Shown: in pieces, positions 27,975 to 36,543 of the stretch
Layout: each line of letters begins with the position of its first letter
How positions within the stretch are numbered: position 1 is the stretch's first letter
Assembly (NCBI GenBank): GCA_030651905.1
Contig: JAUSBS010000047.1
Coordinates: 1 to 46,179, forward strand
DNA length: 46,179 bases
Source: Coriobacteriia bacterium
GTDB taxonomy: Bacteria > Actinomycetota > Coriobacteriia > Anaerosomatales > PALSA-660
Reading direction: 5' to 3'
Notes under the pieces: model-generated
The model's database searches: none
What the model was told of the DNA's origin: nothing
The model's input: the letters and a program-made list of their open reading frames with translations, nothing else
Position numbers and translations under genes: made by a program

Positions 27975-28307
27975 ATGGGACCCGTTGTCGTTCAAGTCTT
28001 CGACATGCCCGCTGAGACCGCCTGCTGCAGCGGCGGTTGAGGTCCATCGTGGTCTCCGGAGGAGATCACATCGATCGTGCGGGCCGAGATGGAGCGAAGG
28101 TTCGGTGATCGCGCCCGTATCGACTACCACGACGTGACCAGCGAGGCTACCCGAGCAGAGTACGCCGACACCGTCGAGGCGATCCGGGACGGCGGTCTGC
28201 TCTATCCCGTTACGGTCGTGGACGGCGAACCGCTCTATGACGGCGCAGTCTCATATCCCGCCATCCTGCGCGCGGTGGACTCCCGGCTCGCCGGGCAGGA
28301 GTCGTGA
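27975..28307 (+). CDS. Probable selenoprotein: thioredoxin-fold, ArsD/YuzD-like (UGA = Sec22)
   Basis: From the ATG at 27975 (GAGGAG just upstream) the frame reads MGPVVVQVFDMPAETACCSG, then Gly, TGA (28038-28040), then GPSWSPEEITSIV and on without a stop to 28307: 110 residues if TGA is selenocysteine. The Cys-Cys-Ser-Gly-Gly-Sec-Gly-Pro site resembles the ArsD CCSTGVCG motif, and the C-terminal GGLLYPVTVVDGEPLYDG matches the YuzD/thioredoxin-like cis-Pro region. A SECIS-like hairpin begins 8 nt after the TGA. If TGA were a true stop, only a 21-aa peptide would be made, and the 77-codon remainder, from a GTG at 28077, has poor Shine-Dalgarno spacing. It overlaps the DUF362 gene by 4 nt. The sel genes are not in the window. 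Confidence 0.8.
28049..28069 (+). promoter_or_regulatory. Bacterial SECIS-like hairpin
   Basis: GTGGTCTCC (28049-28057) pairs with GGAGATCAC (28061-28069), 9 bp with one G-U, closed by a GGA loop. There are 17 nt between the TGA and the loop. This agrees with the bSECIS model: loop of at least 3 nt with G in the first two positions, 16-37 nt from UGA. Confidence 0.7.
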
Positions 28308-29479
28308 CCGTCCAGCGCCCGCGTGTGAGCGTCGCGGCGTGCGCCTCATACGACCTCGATACCGTCTCGACCGCGCTCCAGCGCGCGCTCGATCCACTCG
28401 GCGGGATGGGCTCGTTCGTCTCGCCCGGACAACGCGTCTTCCTCAAGGTGAACCTGCTCATGAAGGCGGCGCCCGAGCGCGCGGTCACCACGCATCCCGA
28501 GTTCGTGCGCGCCGTCATCCGGGCGGCGTTCGCAGCCGGGGCGGCCGACGTGGCGGTAGGCGACAGCCCCGGCGGCCGCAACAGCGCAGCGTCGACACGC
28601 GCGCTGTTCGAGACGTCCGGCATCGCGGCGGTGTGCCAGCAGGAAGGCGCGCGCGTCTCGCTCCTCGACGACGCGGTCAGCCGCGTGTCGTTTCAGGGTG
28701 GGTCGCTCTACTCCTCGTTCAACCTCGGCAGCGAGGCGGTCGGCGCGGACGTCCTCATCTCCCTGCCGAAGCTCAAGACCCACGGGTTCATGATGTTCAC
28801 CGGGGGCGTGAAGAACCTCTTCGGGTGCATACCGGGCCTCGAGAAGGCGCAGTTCCACCTGAAGGTCCCGGACCGCCAAGACTTCGCCGAGATGCTTGTC
28901 GATCTGATGCTGGCGTGCGCGCCGGAGCTCACGATCATGGACGCGGTGATCGGGATGGAGGGCGACGGTCCCGCGGGCGGTCCGCCCCGGCAGATCGGCG
29001 CGCTCCTCGCCTCGCCGGACCCCGCAGCGCTGGACGTGATCGCCTCCGCGATCGCAGGGTTCGACCCGATGGATGTCTACACGGTGCGTGCCGCGGCACG
29101 ACGCGGTCTGGCTCCCGCCTCGCCCGCCGGCGTCTCGGTCGTCGGGGACGACTGGGAGCGGTTCGTGATGCGCGACTTCGCACACCCAGCCCGCGATATG
29201 TCACGAAGGCTGCCGCCGCGCGTGGCGCGATGGGTGCGCAAGCGCATCGTCTCCCGCCCCGTCCTGAGCGATCCGGCGGGCTGTACCGCCTGCCGCACCT
29301 GCGAGCAGAACTGTCCCGTGAGCGCGATCACGATGGCGGAGAAGCGCCCCGCGTTCGACTACGACACGTGCATCCGGTGTTACTGCTGCCAGGAGCTGTG
29401 CCCGCAGCAGGTCATCGGACTGCGTCGGCCATGGGCGGTGCGGAAGTTCTTCGTCCCGGACGCCGCCCGCAAGGCGTAG
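28304..29479 (+). CDS. DUF362 protein with C-terminal 2x[4Fe-4S] ferredoxin domain
   Basis: The 391-aa protein has an N-terminal DUF362 domain (about 1-290, with GQRVFLKVNLLMK, AVGDSPGG and LISLPKLKTHGFMMFTGGVK) and a C-terminal bacterial ferredoxin module with two Cys clusters, CTACRTCEQNCP and CIRCYCCQELCP. Such proteins are common in anaerobes but their reaction is unknown. The start is GTG at 28304, overlapping the selenoprotein stop as GTGA, which indicates translational coupling and a shared task. It probably passes electrons to or from its partner; this is inference. Confidence 0.9.
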   Translation: MTVQRPRVSVAACASYDLDTVSTALQRALDPLGGMGSFVSPGQRVFLKVNLLMKAAPERAVTTHPEFVRAVIRAAFAAGAADVAVGDSPGGRNSAASTRALFETSGIAAVCQQEGARVSLLDDAVSRVSFQGGSLYSSFNLGSEAVGADVLISLPKLKTHGFMMFTGGVKNLFGCIPGLEKAQFHLKVPDRQDFAEMLVDLMLACAPELTIMDAVIGMEGDGPAGGPPRQIGALLASPDPAALDVIASAIAGFDPMDVYTVRAAARRGLAPASPAGVSVVGDDWERFVMRDFAHPARDMSRRLPPRVARWVRKRIVSRPVLSDPAGCTACRTCEQNCPVSAITMAEKRPAFDYDTCIRCYCCQELCPQQVIGLRRPWAVRKFFVPDAARKA

Positions 29480-29503
29480 CCGCTCCCGCTGGGGCCGGCA
29501 GGA

Positions 29504-31516
29504 TCAGTGCTTCGAGCAGGTCTGCGCCGGCACGAGCGATGGCTCGAGCTCCACCTGGAAGACGTCCGGGCAGCGCGGGTTGGCGAGCAGGAACGTGTCG
29601 CGACAGATGCGCACGCCCACGAGGTCGGACGCCGGCGCTGCCTCATCTGCGGCGACCGCTCCGGTCGCGGGGCGCGACGGTTCCGCGAGCAGCGGCAGAG
29701 CAGCCGTGGCGAAGCGGCCCCACACCATCGCGGGGAAGCTGCCGCCTGTGACCTTGATCCCGTGCACGTTGAGCATCTCGACCTGCGCTTGGCGATAGCC
29801 GACCCACACAGCGGCGACCATGTCGCCGGTGTACCCGACGAACCATGCGTCACGGTACGACTGCGTCGTGCCCGTCTTTCCGGCGACGGCGCGCCCGATG
29901 CGCGCGTTCGTCCCCGTGCCGCGCTCCACGACGTCGCGGAGCATACCGGAGGCCTGGGCGGCCACGGCCTGCGCCACCGCGCGCTTCGGCTTCGTCGTGG
30001 ATGCGAACAGGACCGCGCCGCGGTCGTCGGTCACCTTCAGGACGGCGACCGGTGGGCTGTGCATCCCGCCGGACGCCAGCGTCCCGAATGCGGATGCCAT
30101 CTCGAGCGGCGAGACGCCTTTAGACAGCCCGCCGAGCGCGATGGCCGGATTCGGCTCCAGAGGCGAGGTGATGCCCATCCGCTTCGCGGCGTCGACGACC
30201 TTCTCGGGTCCGACCTCCATGATGAGCCGCGCGTACACGGCGTTGACGGACCAGTCCGTCGCGGCCCGGAGCGTGAGCCGGCCGGTGGTGAAGCCGTTCT
30301 CGTAGTTCTCAACCCGCCAGTAGCCGTCCTTCACGCGCACGGTGTAGGGCGACGTGTCGAAGGTGCGATCGGGGCTCACGCCGTTCTCGAGCGCGGCCAC
30401 GAGGACGAACGGCTTGAACGCCGATCCCGGCTGCCGTCGGCCCTGCGCAGCGAGGTTGTACTGCGCGGCCGCGAAGTCGCGCCCACCCACCATCGCGAGC
30501 ACCCGCCCATCGCGGGGATCCAAGGCGACCAGAGCACATTCGGGGTCGGCCGGTGCCGGCAGGACGGATGCGACAGCCGTCTCGGCTGCCCGCTGGGCCG
30601 CAGGCTCCAGTGTGGTGTAGACGCGCAGCCCCCCGGTAAAGACCGCCTTGCTACCCATCTTCGCGATGAGCTGCTGCTTCACGTACTCCACGAAGTACGG
30701 CGCGACCTTACTCGCCTCCGCCTTCGCCGCGGTCAGCTTAACCGGCGTCGCCCGGGCCTCGACCTCCTGCTCCGACGTGATCAGCCCGAGGTCGCGCATA
30801 CGGGCGAGCACCTCGTCGCGACGAGTCTTCGCGGCCGCCGGATCGACGGTCGGCGAATAGCGGGAGGGCGAACGGATCGCGCCCGCGAGAAGAGCCGACT
30901 CGGCAAGCGTCAGACTGGAGGCGGGCTTGCCGAAGTATCCGCGGGCCGCGCTCTCCACGCCGTAGCGGCCGTTCCCGAAGTACACCATGTTCAAGTAGCC
31001 CTGGAGGACCCGCTCCTTCGAGGTCTTCGCCTCGAGTTGATACGCCATGAGAGCCTGGCGCACCTTGCTGGTGACCCCACCGGAGCGACCCTCGTCGAAG
31101 AGCAACCGGACCAGTTGGAGCGTGATGCTGCTTGCTCCCCTGCCGCTCGTGCCCTGCAACGCTCCCATGACCGCGCCGGCATCGACCCCGTCGTGTTCGA
31201 AGAACCGCTCGTCCTCCGCCGCGACCACCGAGTCTTGAAGGACCTTCGGCACCGCCGAGATGTCGACGACCTTGCGATCCTGCTCGCCATGCCATTCGGT
31301 GAGCACCGAGCCGTCGGCGGCGTAGACGACCGAGGTCCGAGCCGCCTGGAGCGCGCCGGGGGCCGACTCGAGGTCCGGGAGCGTCCGGGAGAGTTCGAAG
31401 AGATAGAGGCCGGCGACCAGCACGACGACGAAAGCCACGCCGAGGGCGCCTGCGAGCATCTTCAGTATTCGGATCCAGCGACCGGAGCCTGCCACGGACA
31501 GCCCTTCGAGCCGCAT
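29504..31516 (-). CDS. Class A penicillin-binding protein (GT51 plus transpeptidase)
   Basis: The 670-aa protein has a cytoplasmic N-terminus, a membrane anchor (about 17-40), a GT51 glycosyltransferase domain (about 65-245) with AAEDERFFEHDG (first catalytic Glu about 101), and a transpeptidase domain with QPGSAFKPFV (SxxK), WSVN (SxN) and AGKTGTTQ (KTG). In the GT domain the usual KxxE motif reads SKVRQALMAYQLE, so the second catalytic Glu is Gln (about 154), and the usual STITQQL is SSITLQL. The transpeptidase looks intact. The start is uncertain: ATG at 31516 or GTG at 31534, neither with a strong Shine-Dalgarno. It converges with the DUF362 gene, 24 nt apart. Confidence 0.93.
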   Translation of the reverse strand: MRLEGLSVAGSGRWIRILKMLAGALGVAFVVVLVAGLYLFELSRTLPDLESAPGALQAARTSVVYAADGSVLTEWHGEQDRKVVDISAVPKVLQDSVVAAEDERFFEHDGVDAGAVMGALQGTSGRGASSITLQLVRLLFDEGRSGGVTSKVRQALMAYQLEAKTSKERVLQGYLNMVYFGNGRYGVESAARGYFGKPASSLTLAESALLAGAIRSPSRYSPTVDPAAAKTRRDEVLARMRDLGLITSEQEVEARATPVKLTAAKAEASKVAPYFVEYVKQQLIAKMGSKAVFTGGLRVYTTLEPAAQRAAETAVASVLPAPADPECALVALDPRDGRVLAMVGGRDFAAAQYNLAAQGRRQPGSAFKPFVLVAALENGVSPDRTFDTSPYTVRVKDGYWRVENYENGFTTGRLTLRAATDWSVNAVYARLIMEVGPEKVVDAAKRMGITSPLEPNPAIALGGLSKGVSPLEMASAFGTLASGGMHSPPVAVLKVTDDRGAVLFASTTKPKRAVAQAVAAQASGMLRDVVERGTGTNARIGRAVAGKTGTTQSYRDAWFVGYTGDMVAAVWVGYRQAQVEMLNVHGIKVTGGSFPAMVWGRFATAALPLLAEPSRPATGAVAADEAAPASDLVGVRICRDTFLLANPRCPDVFQVELEPSLVPAQTCSKH

Positions 31517-31643
31517 GCCGGCATGGGAAACCACGCACTTCGCAGCGAAACACGTACCGACTCGCGCCGCGGGCCGACGGGCATCGCGCGCCCGTGCGCT
31601 ATCCTTGCACTATCGCCCCCGGAGCAAGGAGCGGCGCGCCCAC

Positions 31644-32312
31644 ATGGTAGCACTTCCCACACGCCGCGCCCCGGCGCCTGAGCCGTCCCAACGCAGCGCC
31701 GACGGTCCGGTCGCCGCCCTCTTCCTGGCGTGGCGTCGGCTGCTCACTGCGGGTATTCGCGGAGCCTGTCGCGGAGGTCGCGCCCTCGCAGCATCGCGGC
31801 CGGTGCGCGGCGCCGCCCTGGCGATACGCTACCTGCGCGATCCCGCCGGCACGCTGCGCGCCTCGGACGCGGACGATCGCACGCTGCTCAAGAGCGCGGG
31901 CGCCGTGGCACTCACTGCAGGCGTGGTGCTGTCCTTCGCGGTGCCGGGCGCGCTCGGAACCCCGCTCGTGCGCCGATTCCTCGCTGCTGGATGGATGGCG
32001 GCCTGGGCACTCGCGAGGTTGTTCATCATGCGCACCGCTGCCAGAGGCGCGCTGGCTCGCACTCCGTCCTCCATCGACGACGCATGGGGACCCGCGCTGC
32101 TGCCGTTCGCCGTCGCGGTGATCGACCCTCTGCCGCTTCTGGCGCTGGCCGCTTCAGCGCTGTTGACGTTGCGGGGCTTCGAGGGGCTCGGAGTCGAGGC
32201 GCGCGAGGCCCGGCGTGTGGTCTTCATCGCTTTCGGCGGCCAGGTCGCAGCCGAGATCGTCGCCTGGCTCGCACGAGGGGGGCTTGTGTTCCTGCTCTCC
32301 CTGCGCGGCTAG
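31644..32312 (+). CDS. Hypothetical membrane protein (222 aa)
   Basis: The protein has an Arg-rich cytoplasmic N-terminus and about four or five membrane helices (including SAGAVALTAGVVLSFAVPG, then LLPFAVAVIDPLPLLALAAS and VFIAFGGQVAAEIVAWLA). The spacing is loosely like Yip1-type membrane proteins, but I do not recognise a family. The ATG at 31644 is chosen; AAGGAG lies 14 nt upstream, further than ideal. Its TAG overlaps the stop of the convergent transporter gene, the four bases CTAG serving both. Confidence 0.7.
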   Translation: MVALPTRRAPAPEPSQRSADGPVAALFLAWRRLLTAGIRGACRGGRALAASRPVRGAALAIRYLRDPAGTLRASDADDRTLLKSAGAVALTAGVVLSFAVPGALGTPLVRRFLAAGWMAAWALARLFIMRTAARGALARTPSSIDDAWGPALLPFAVAVIDPLPLLALAASALLTLRGFEGLGVEAREARRVVFIAFGGQVAAEIVAWLARGGLVFLLSLRG

Positions 32313-33256
32313 ACCGCCGCGGCCCCGTCCACCTCGACGCCGCCGCTCCCCCACTCCGCGAGCACGACGCCTGCCAGTACGACCGCGGCCCCCGCCAACT
32401 GGATGGGGCTCAACGCCTCCGTCGAGGTCAGCCCGACCGTCAGCCGCAGCGGCTCGTACAGGGAAAGCGCCGCCGCCAACATCACCGCAAAGGGCAGCTC
32501 GAGGGTCGATACGACCGCCGCCTGCGGAGCGCCCATCCCACGCATCCCGCCGAGATAGAGCATCACCGCCGCGAATGTCGGCACCGCGACGATGGCGGCG
32601 AGCGCCATCCACGCCTGCGGCTGCCAGCGCGCGACCGCCGTCCCGCTCCCGGTGAAGGCCGCGATACCCGCCATCCCGATCGCCGAGATGCCGAAGGTGT
32701 AGGCCATCAGCACCAGTCTGGGCGTCGTGCCCAGCGTGCGGAACGACAGCACGTTGAAGATCGCGTAGCCGAGACCCGCCCCGAGACCGAGCAGCACGCC
32801 TTGCGCATTCAGCGCGACGCCGCTCGAGAAGACCCCTGCCACGAGCGCGCAGCCCGCGAACGTCATGATGACCGCGGCGATCCGTCTGGGGGGGAAGTGT
32901 TCCTTCAGGAACAGCCACCCGATGATCGAGACCATCGCCGGATACGTGTAGAGAAGCACCGTCGTGACCGACACGCCGACCTCACGCAGCGCGAACGAGT
33001 AGCACAGCGAGCCCGCGCCATAGCCGGTCACGGACAGCCCGAGGAACCGCAGCAGGTCGGTCCGACCGACCTTGAGCGCCGACGGATCCCGCATCGCCTG
33101 GGCCGCGGCCATCACGACCGCCGCGATGGCGAAGCGGACCGCGAGCAGCGAGAGCGACTCCGCGCCCTGGGCGAACGCCCACGTCTGCAGCGGCCCGAGC
33201 GTGGCGAAGCACGCCGCCGAGACGATGACCGCGACCAGAGAGGACTTGCGCGTCAC
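32309..33256 (-). CDS. EamA/DMT superfamily transporter
   Basis: The 315-aa protein has ten predicted membrane helices in two EamA repeats (about 6-140 and 150-300). The first includes SLSLLAVRFAIAAVVMAA, SLCYSFALREVGVSVTTVLL and PAMVSIIGWLFLKEHFPPRR; the second ends with STEALSPIQLAGAAVVLAGV. Members export amino acids or other small metabolites, and the substrate cannot be told. The start is GTG at 33256 with AAGGG upstream. It converges with the preceding membrane protein gene. Confidence 0.92.
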   Translation of the reverse strand: MTRKSSLVAVIVSAACFATLGPLQTWAFAQGAESLSLLAVRFAIAAVVMAAAQAMRDPSALKVGRTDLLRFLGLSVTGYGAGSLCYSFALREVGVSVTTVLLYTYPAMVSIIGWLFLKEHFPPRRIAAVIMTFAGCALVAGVFSSGVALNAQGVLLGLGAGLGYAIFNVLSFRTLGTTPRLVLMAYTFGISAIGMAGIAAFTGSGTAVARWQPQAWMALAAIVAVPTFAAVMLYLGGMRGMGAPQAAVVSTLELPFAVMLAAALSLYEPLRLTVGLTSTEALSPIQLAGAAVVLAGVVLAEWGSGGVEVDGAAAV

Positions 33257-33350
33257 GTGGGATGCCCTTCACGGGAAAAGGTGGATCGTACCTTCGCATC
33301 CTGCCACACAAACGCGCGGACGACGAAGGGCGGCGCATGCACACGGATGC

Positions 33351-33356
33351 TAGACT
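33351..33356 (+). promoter_or_regulatory. -10 element directly before the VanZ-like gene (leaderless candidate)
   Basis: TAGACT ends 6 nt before the ATG at 33363, so transcription would begin at or next to the start codon. No Shine-Dalgarno is present, which agrees with a leaderless mRNA. The -35 is weak. Confidence 0.4.
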
Positions 33357-33362
33357 CGCCGC

Positions 33363-33770
33363 ATGCCTGATGCCGCTCACATCGGATCGACGCGCGATCG
33401 CGCACTGCGCTGGGTGCCCGTGCTCGCGTGGACGGGGGTCATCTTCGCGATGAGTTCGATCCCCGGCTCGAACCTGCCTGGCGGGTACTCGTTCCAGGGA
33501 CATCTCGCCGAGTACACCGTGCTCGGCGCGCTCGTCATGCTGGCCCTGCGCCACCGGCCGAGGCGGGTCGCACTCGCGCTCATCGCCCTCGCGGCGTGCT
33601 CGCTCTATGGCGTCAGCGACGAGCTGCACCAGGCGTTCGTCCCCGGACGCACGCCCGACGTGCTCGACTGGGCGACGGACACGGTCGGCGCGGCGCTCGG
33701 CGTCAGCGCGACGATAGCGTGGCTGACCTGGCGCGGGAGTCGGCGCGCCGGTGAAGAGGTCGACGGCTAG
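33363..33770 (+). CDS. VanZ family membrane protein
   Basis: The 135-aa protein has four predicted helices and the VanZ-like signatures WTGVIFAMSSIPGS, HLAEYTVLGALVMLALR, and GVSDELHQAFVPGRTPDVLD near the third loop. Members are small membrane proteins; the namesake raises teicoplanin resistance by an unknown mechanism, and most homologues have unknown roles. It is divergent from the transporter gene and converges with the radical SAM gene 19 nt downstream. Confidence 0.9.
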   Translation: MPDAAHIGSTRDRALRWVPVLAWTGVIFAMSSIPGSNLPGGYSFQGHLAEYTVLGALVMLALRHRPRRVALALIALAACSLYGVSDELHQAFVPGRTPDVLDWATDTVGAALGVSATIAWLTWRGSRRAGEEVDG

Positions 33771-33789
33771 AAGCCCTGCGGAGTACGCC

Positions 33790-35247
33790 TCAGACCGGCC
33801 CCATCTTCATGCCGGGCGGCATCTCCTCGCGAAGGAAGTCGAACCGGTCGCCGTAGTCCTTCATCATCTGCTCGAAGGCGCTCATCATGTACCGGCGCTT
33901 GAAGCCGTCCGGCAACGCGGCGACTTCCTTCATCTTCTGTCCGTAGAAGGTCATGTAGCACTTCGCGAGCGCCCGGTACACATCGTCGAGCGACATCTCG
34001 TACGGCTCGATGATCGGCGTCATCAGGTTGTACTTGGAGTAGTCGAACACGCGGATGCGGTCCTTCATCTCCTCGTGGAGCGGGGTGAACGGCATGGGCG
34101 TGATGACCGGGAAGACGGCGATGTCGGGGTTGAGTCGCACGGCCTCGGCAGCGGTCTTGGCGATGGTCTCCCACGTCTCGTTCGGGAATCCGATCATGAA
34201 CGACGCCTCGGTCATGATGTCATGCTCGCGCAGCAGGTCGATGGCGCGCTTGTTCATATCGACGTCGGTGCCCTTGTTGAGGCTCGAGAGCATCTCGTCG
34301 GAGCTGCTCTCGGCGCCCAGATACATGTGGATGATGCCCGCCGCCTTGTACTTCGGCAGCAGGTCCTCGTCGCGGATAATGTCCTCGACGCGCGTCTCCA
34401 TCAGCAGATGCACGTCGAGGTCCGCCTCTATCAGCAAGTCGAGCTGCTGCTCCCAGCGGTCCCGGTCGTTGGTCGGGTACGGATCGATCAGGGTTATGAA
34501 CTCGACCTCGTACTTCTCGACGAGAAGGCGGACCTCGTCGACGACCTTGCGGGGATCACGCGCTCGCCAGTCGCCGCGCCAGAACTTCCGGTGCGAACAG
34601 AACGAGCATCCCATCATGCAGCCACGGGTCGTCAGTATCGACGCCATCCGGCCCCAGGGCTCGATGTTGTAGTGGTACAGGCTCCAGTCGAGAAGGTGCC
34701 ATGCCGGCGACACGGTATCGAGGTCGGCGATGTGCGGGCGCATCGGGGTCGTGACGAGCGTCTCTCCGTCCCAGTAGGCGATGCCAGCCACATCGGCGAC
34801 ACGGCCCGACGCGACGGCGGCGAGCAGCTCGGGCAGCGTCTCTTCCATCTCGCCCCGCAACACGTAATCGACCCGGCACTCGGGCTCACCGAGGATCTCG
34901 TCGTACAGGAAGGTCGGGTGCGGTCCGCCGATGATGGTGACGATGCCGGGCGAGACCTCCTTGGCGATAGCGAGCGTCTTGAGCGCGGCCGGCACGGTAG
35001 CGGTACTGATCGCTCCCGACACCGGCAGATAGTCCAGCGAGACCACGAAGTCCGGCTTGTACGCCTCGATCTCGGCGCGCACGTCGTCGAACGTGAAACC
35101 GTTGTTCATCGCGTCGCAGAGCTTCGCCTCATGCCCCGCGTCGAGCGCGGCCCCGGCGAGGTAGGCGAGCTGGAGTGGAGGCCACGTACCGATGACCTGG
35201 ACGCCCCAGCAGCGATAGGGAGGAGCGATGAAGAGCACCTTCGCCAT
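33790..35247 (-). CDS. B12-binding domain radical SAM protein
   Basis: The 485-aa protein has an N-terminal cobalamin-binding Rossmann-like domain (about 1-140) and a radical SAM barrel (about 180-400) with the cluster motif TTRGCMMGCSFC (CX3CX2C). A C-terminal tail of about 80 residues follows. Class B radical SAM enzymes often methylate unreactive carbons or, as in BchE, perform oxidative cyclisation; the substrate is unknown. The N-terminus MAKVLFIAPPYRCWGVQVIG is unusual in carrying Cys-Trp where most members have other residues. The ATG at 35247 is preferred over a GTG six codons earlier. It is monocistronic as far as can be seen. Confidence 0.9.
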   Translation of the reverse strand: MAKVLFIAPPYRCWGVQVIGTWPPLQLAYLAGAALDAGHEAKLCDAMNNGFTFDDVRAEIEAYKPDFVVSLDYLPVSGAISTATVPAALKTLAIAKEVSPGIVTIIGGPHPTFLYDEILGEPECRVDYVLRGEMEETLPELLAAVASGRVADVAGIAYWDGETLVTTPMRPHIADLDTVSPAWHLLDWSLYHYNIEPWGRMASILTTRGCMMGCSFCSHRKFWRGDWRARDPRKVVDEVRLLVEKYEVEFITLIDPYPTNDRDRWEQQLDLLIEADLDVHLLMETRVEDIIRDEDLLPKYKAAGIIHMYLGAESSSDEMLSSLNKGTDVDMNKRAIDLLREHDIMTEASFMIGFPNETWETIAKTAAEAVRLNPDIAVFPVITPMPFTPLHEEMKDRIRVFDYSKYNLMTPIIEPYEMSLDDVYRALAKCYMTFYGQKMKEVAALPDGFKRRYMMSAFEQMMKDYGDRFDFLREEMPPGMKMGPV

Positions 35248-35332
35248 GGATGTGTCGACTCTCACTCTCGTTCGTGGACATGAACACGTACGTTACGACG
35301 CAGCCGTGCGCGACCTGCGGGTCTGCGCGGCC

Positions 35333-36436
35333 CTAGTAGATGCCTGACTCGGCGGCTTTCTGCGTCGAGATCCCCAGCTGACGCAACTTGATCTTGAAGT
35401 CGTGGGCGTTCGCGGCCATCGACATGGCGTCGTCCATCGTGATCGCCCCGGCTTGGTAGAGCGTCAACAGAGACTGGTCGAACGTCTGCATGCCGTAGTA
35501 GTCGCCCTCGTTCATGGCGTCGCGGATCTTGTAGGTCTGCTCCGGGTCGAGGATGTATTCGCGGATCGTCCCGGTCATCACGAGCACTTCGACCGCCGGT
35601 ACGAGACCACCGTTGATCGAGGGGATGAGGCGCATCGAGATGATGCCCTTGAGTGTCGAGGCGAGCATGAGACGGATCTGCTTCTGCTGGTATGGCGGGA
35701 AGAAGTCGATGATGCGGTTGACCGTCTCCGTCGCATCGATCGTGTGCAGCGTCGAGAAGACCAGGTTCCCGATCTCCGCGGCCGTGAGCGCGGCCGACAC
35801 CGTCTCATGGTCGCGCATCTCGCCGATGAGGATGACGTCGGGGTCCTGGCGAACGACGTGGCGCAAGGCGTCGGCGTAGCTCTCGGTGTCGATCCCGATC
35901 TCACGCTGGTTGACGATGCACTTCTTGTCCTGGTGCAGGACCTCGATGGGGTCCTCGATCGTGACGATGTGTCCGTCACGGGTGTCGTTGATGTGGTCGA
36001 TCATGGCTGCGAGCGTGGTGGTCTTGCCCGACCCGGCGGTCCCGGTGACGAGCACGAGGCCGCGAGGCTCATCGGCCAGTGTCCGCACGACCTGGGGCAG
36101 ACCGAGGGACTCTATCGACGAACGGTCCGTGGTGACGCGCCGCAGCGTCATCGCGACGCTGCCACGCTGATGGAAGACGTTGACGCGGAACCGCCCGACG
36201 CCCGGAAGCGAGTACGCGAAGTCGGTCTCGCAGTGGCTCTCGAAGCTGGTCCTCTGCCGCTCGTCCATCATGCCGGCTGCGAGGCGATTCGTGACCTCGG
36301 GGCTGAGCGGCTGTACGTCGCGCAGTACGACGAGTCGGCCGTTGAGGCGGACCGCGGGCGGACTGCCTGCCTTGATATGCAGGTCGGAACTGCCCTGATC
36401 CGTCATGAGCTTGAGGAGTCCGTCGATCTCAGCCAT
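35333..36436 (-). CDS. pilT: Type IV pilus retraction ATPase PilT
   Basis: The 367-aa hexameric ATPase powers pilus retraction and twitching. It has an N-terminal PAS-like domain, Walker A GTAGSGKTTT, the Asp box IEDPIEVLH, Walker B DPDVILIGEMRD, and the His box NLVFSTLHT. The C-terminal AIRNLIRE motif of PilT is less clear. The ATG at 36436 follows GAGGGCGGGGAC; the open frame runs further upstream without family sequence. No other pil gene is in the window. Its nearness to the chemotaxis operon suggests that chemotaxis may steer pili, which is inference. Confidence 0.94.
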   Translation of the reverse strand: MAEIDGLLKLMTDQGSSDLHIKAGSPPAVRLNGRLVVLRDVQPLSPEVTNRLAAGMMDERQRTSFESHCETDFAYSLPGVGRFRVNVFHQRGSVAMTLRRVTTDRSSIESLGLPQVVRTLADEPRGLVLVTGTAGSGKTTTLAAMIDHINDTRDGHIVTIEDPIEVLHQDKKCIVNQREIGIDTESYADALRHVVRQDPDVILIGEMRDHETVSAALTAAEIGNLVFSTLHTIDATETVNRIIDFFPPYQQKQIRLMLASTLKGIISMRLIPSINGGLVPAVEVLVMTGTIREYILDPEQTYKIRDAMNEGDYYGMQTFDQSLLTLYQAGAITMDDAMSMAANAHDFKIKLRQLGISTQKAAESGIY

Positions 36437-36543
36437 GTCCCCGCCCTCGGGTGTCGCTGGTCGCGTGCACGCTAATCCTACCAGCATCGCGCGACACATG
36501 GTTCGCGCAAGGTCAGCCGGGGCCGGCGCCGGCGATGGAGTCC

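Noticed and set aside
28077-28307. Separate short gene starting at GTG 28077
   Set aside because: It is the 3' part of the UGA-interrupted frame. GGAGGAG is 12 nt away and buried in the SECIS-like hairpin, and the fold would lack its first strand and the Cys motif.
29507-31681. Long plus-strand open frame opposite the penicillin-binding protein gene
   Set aside because: An antisense shadow of the PBP gene with no recognisable domain or ribosome binding site.
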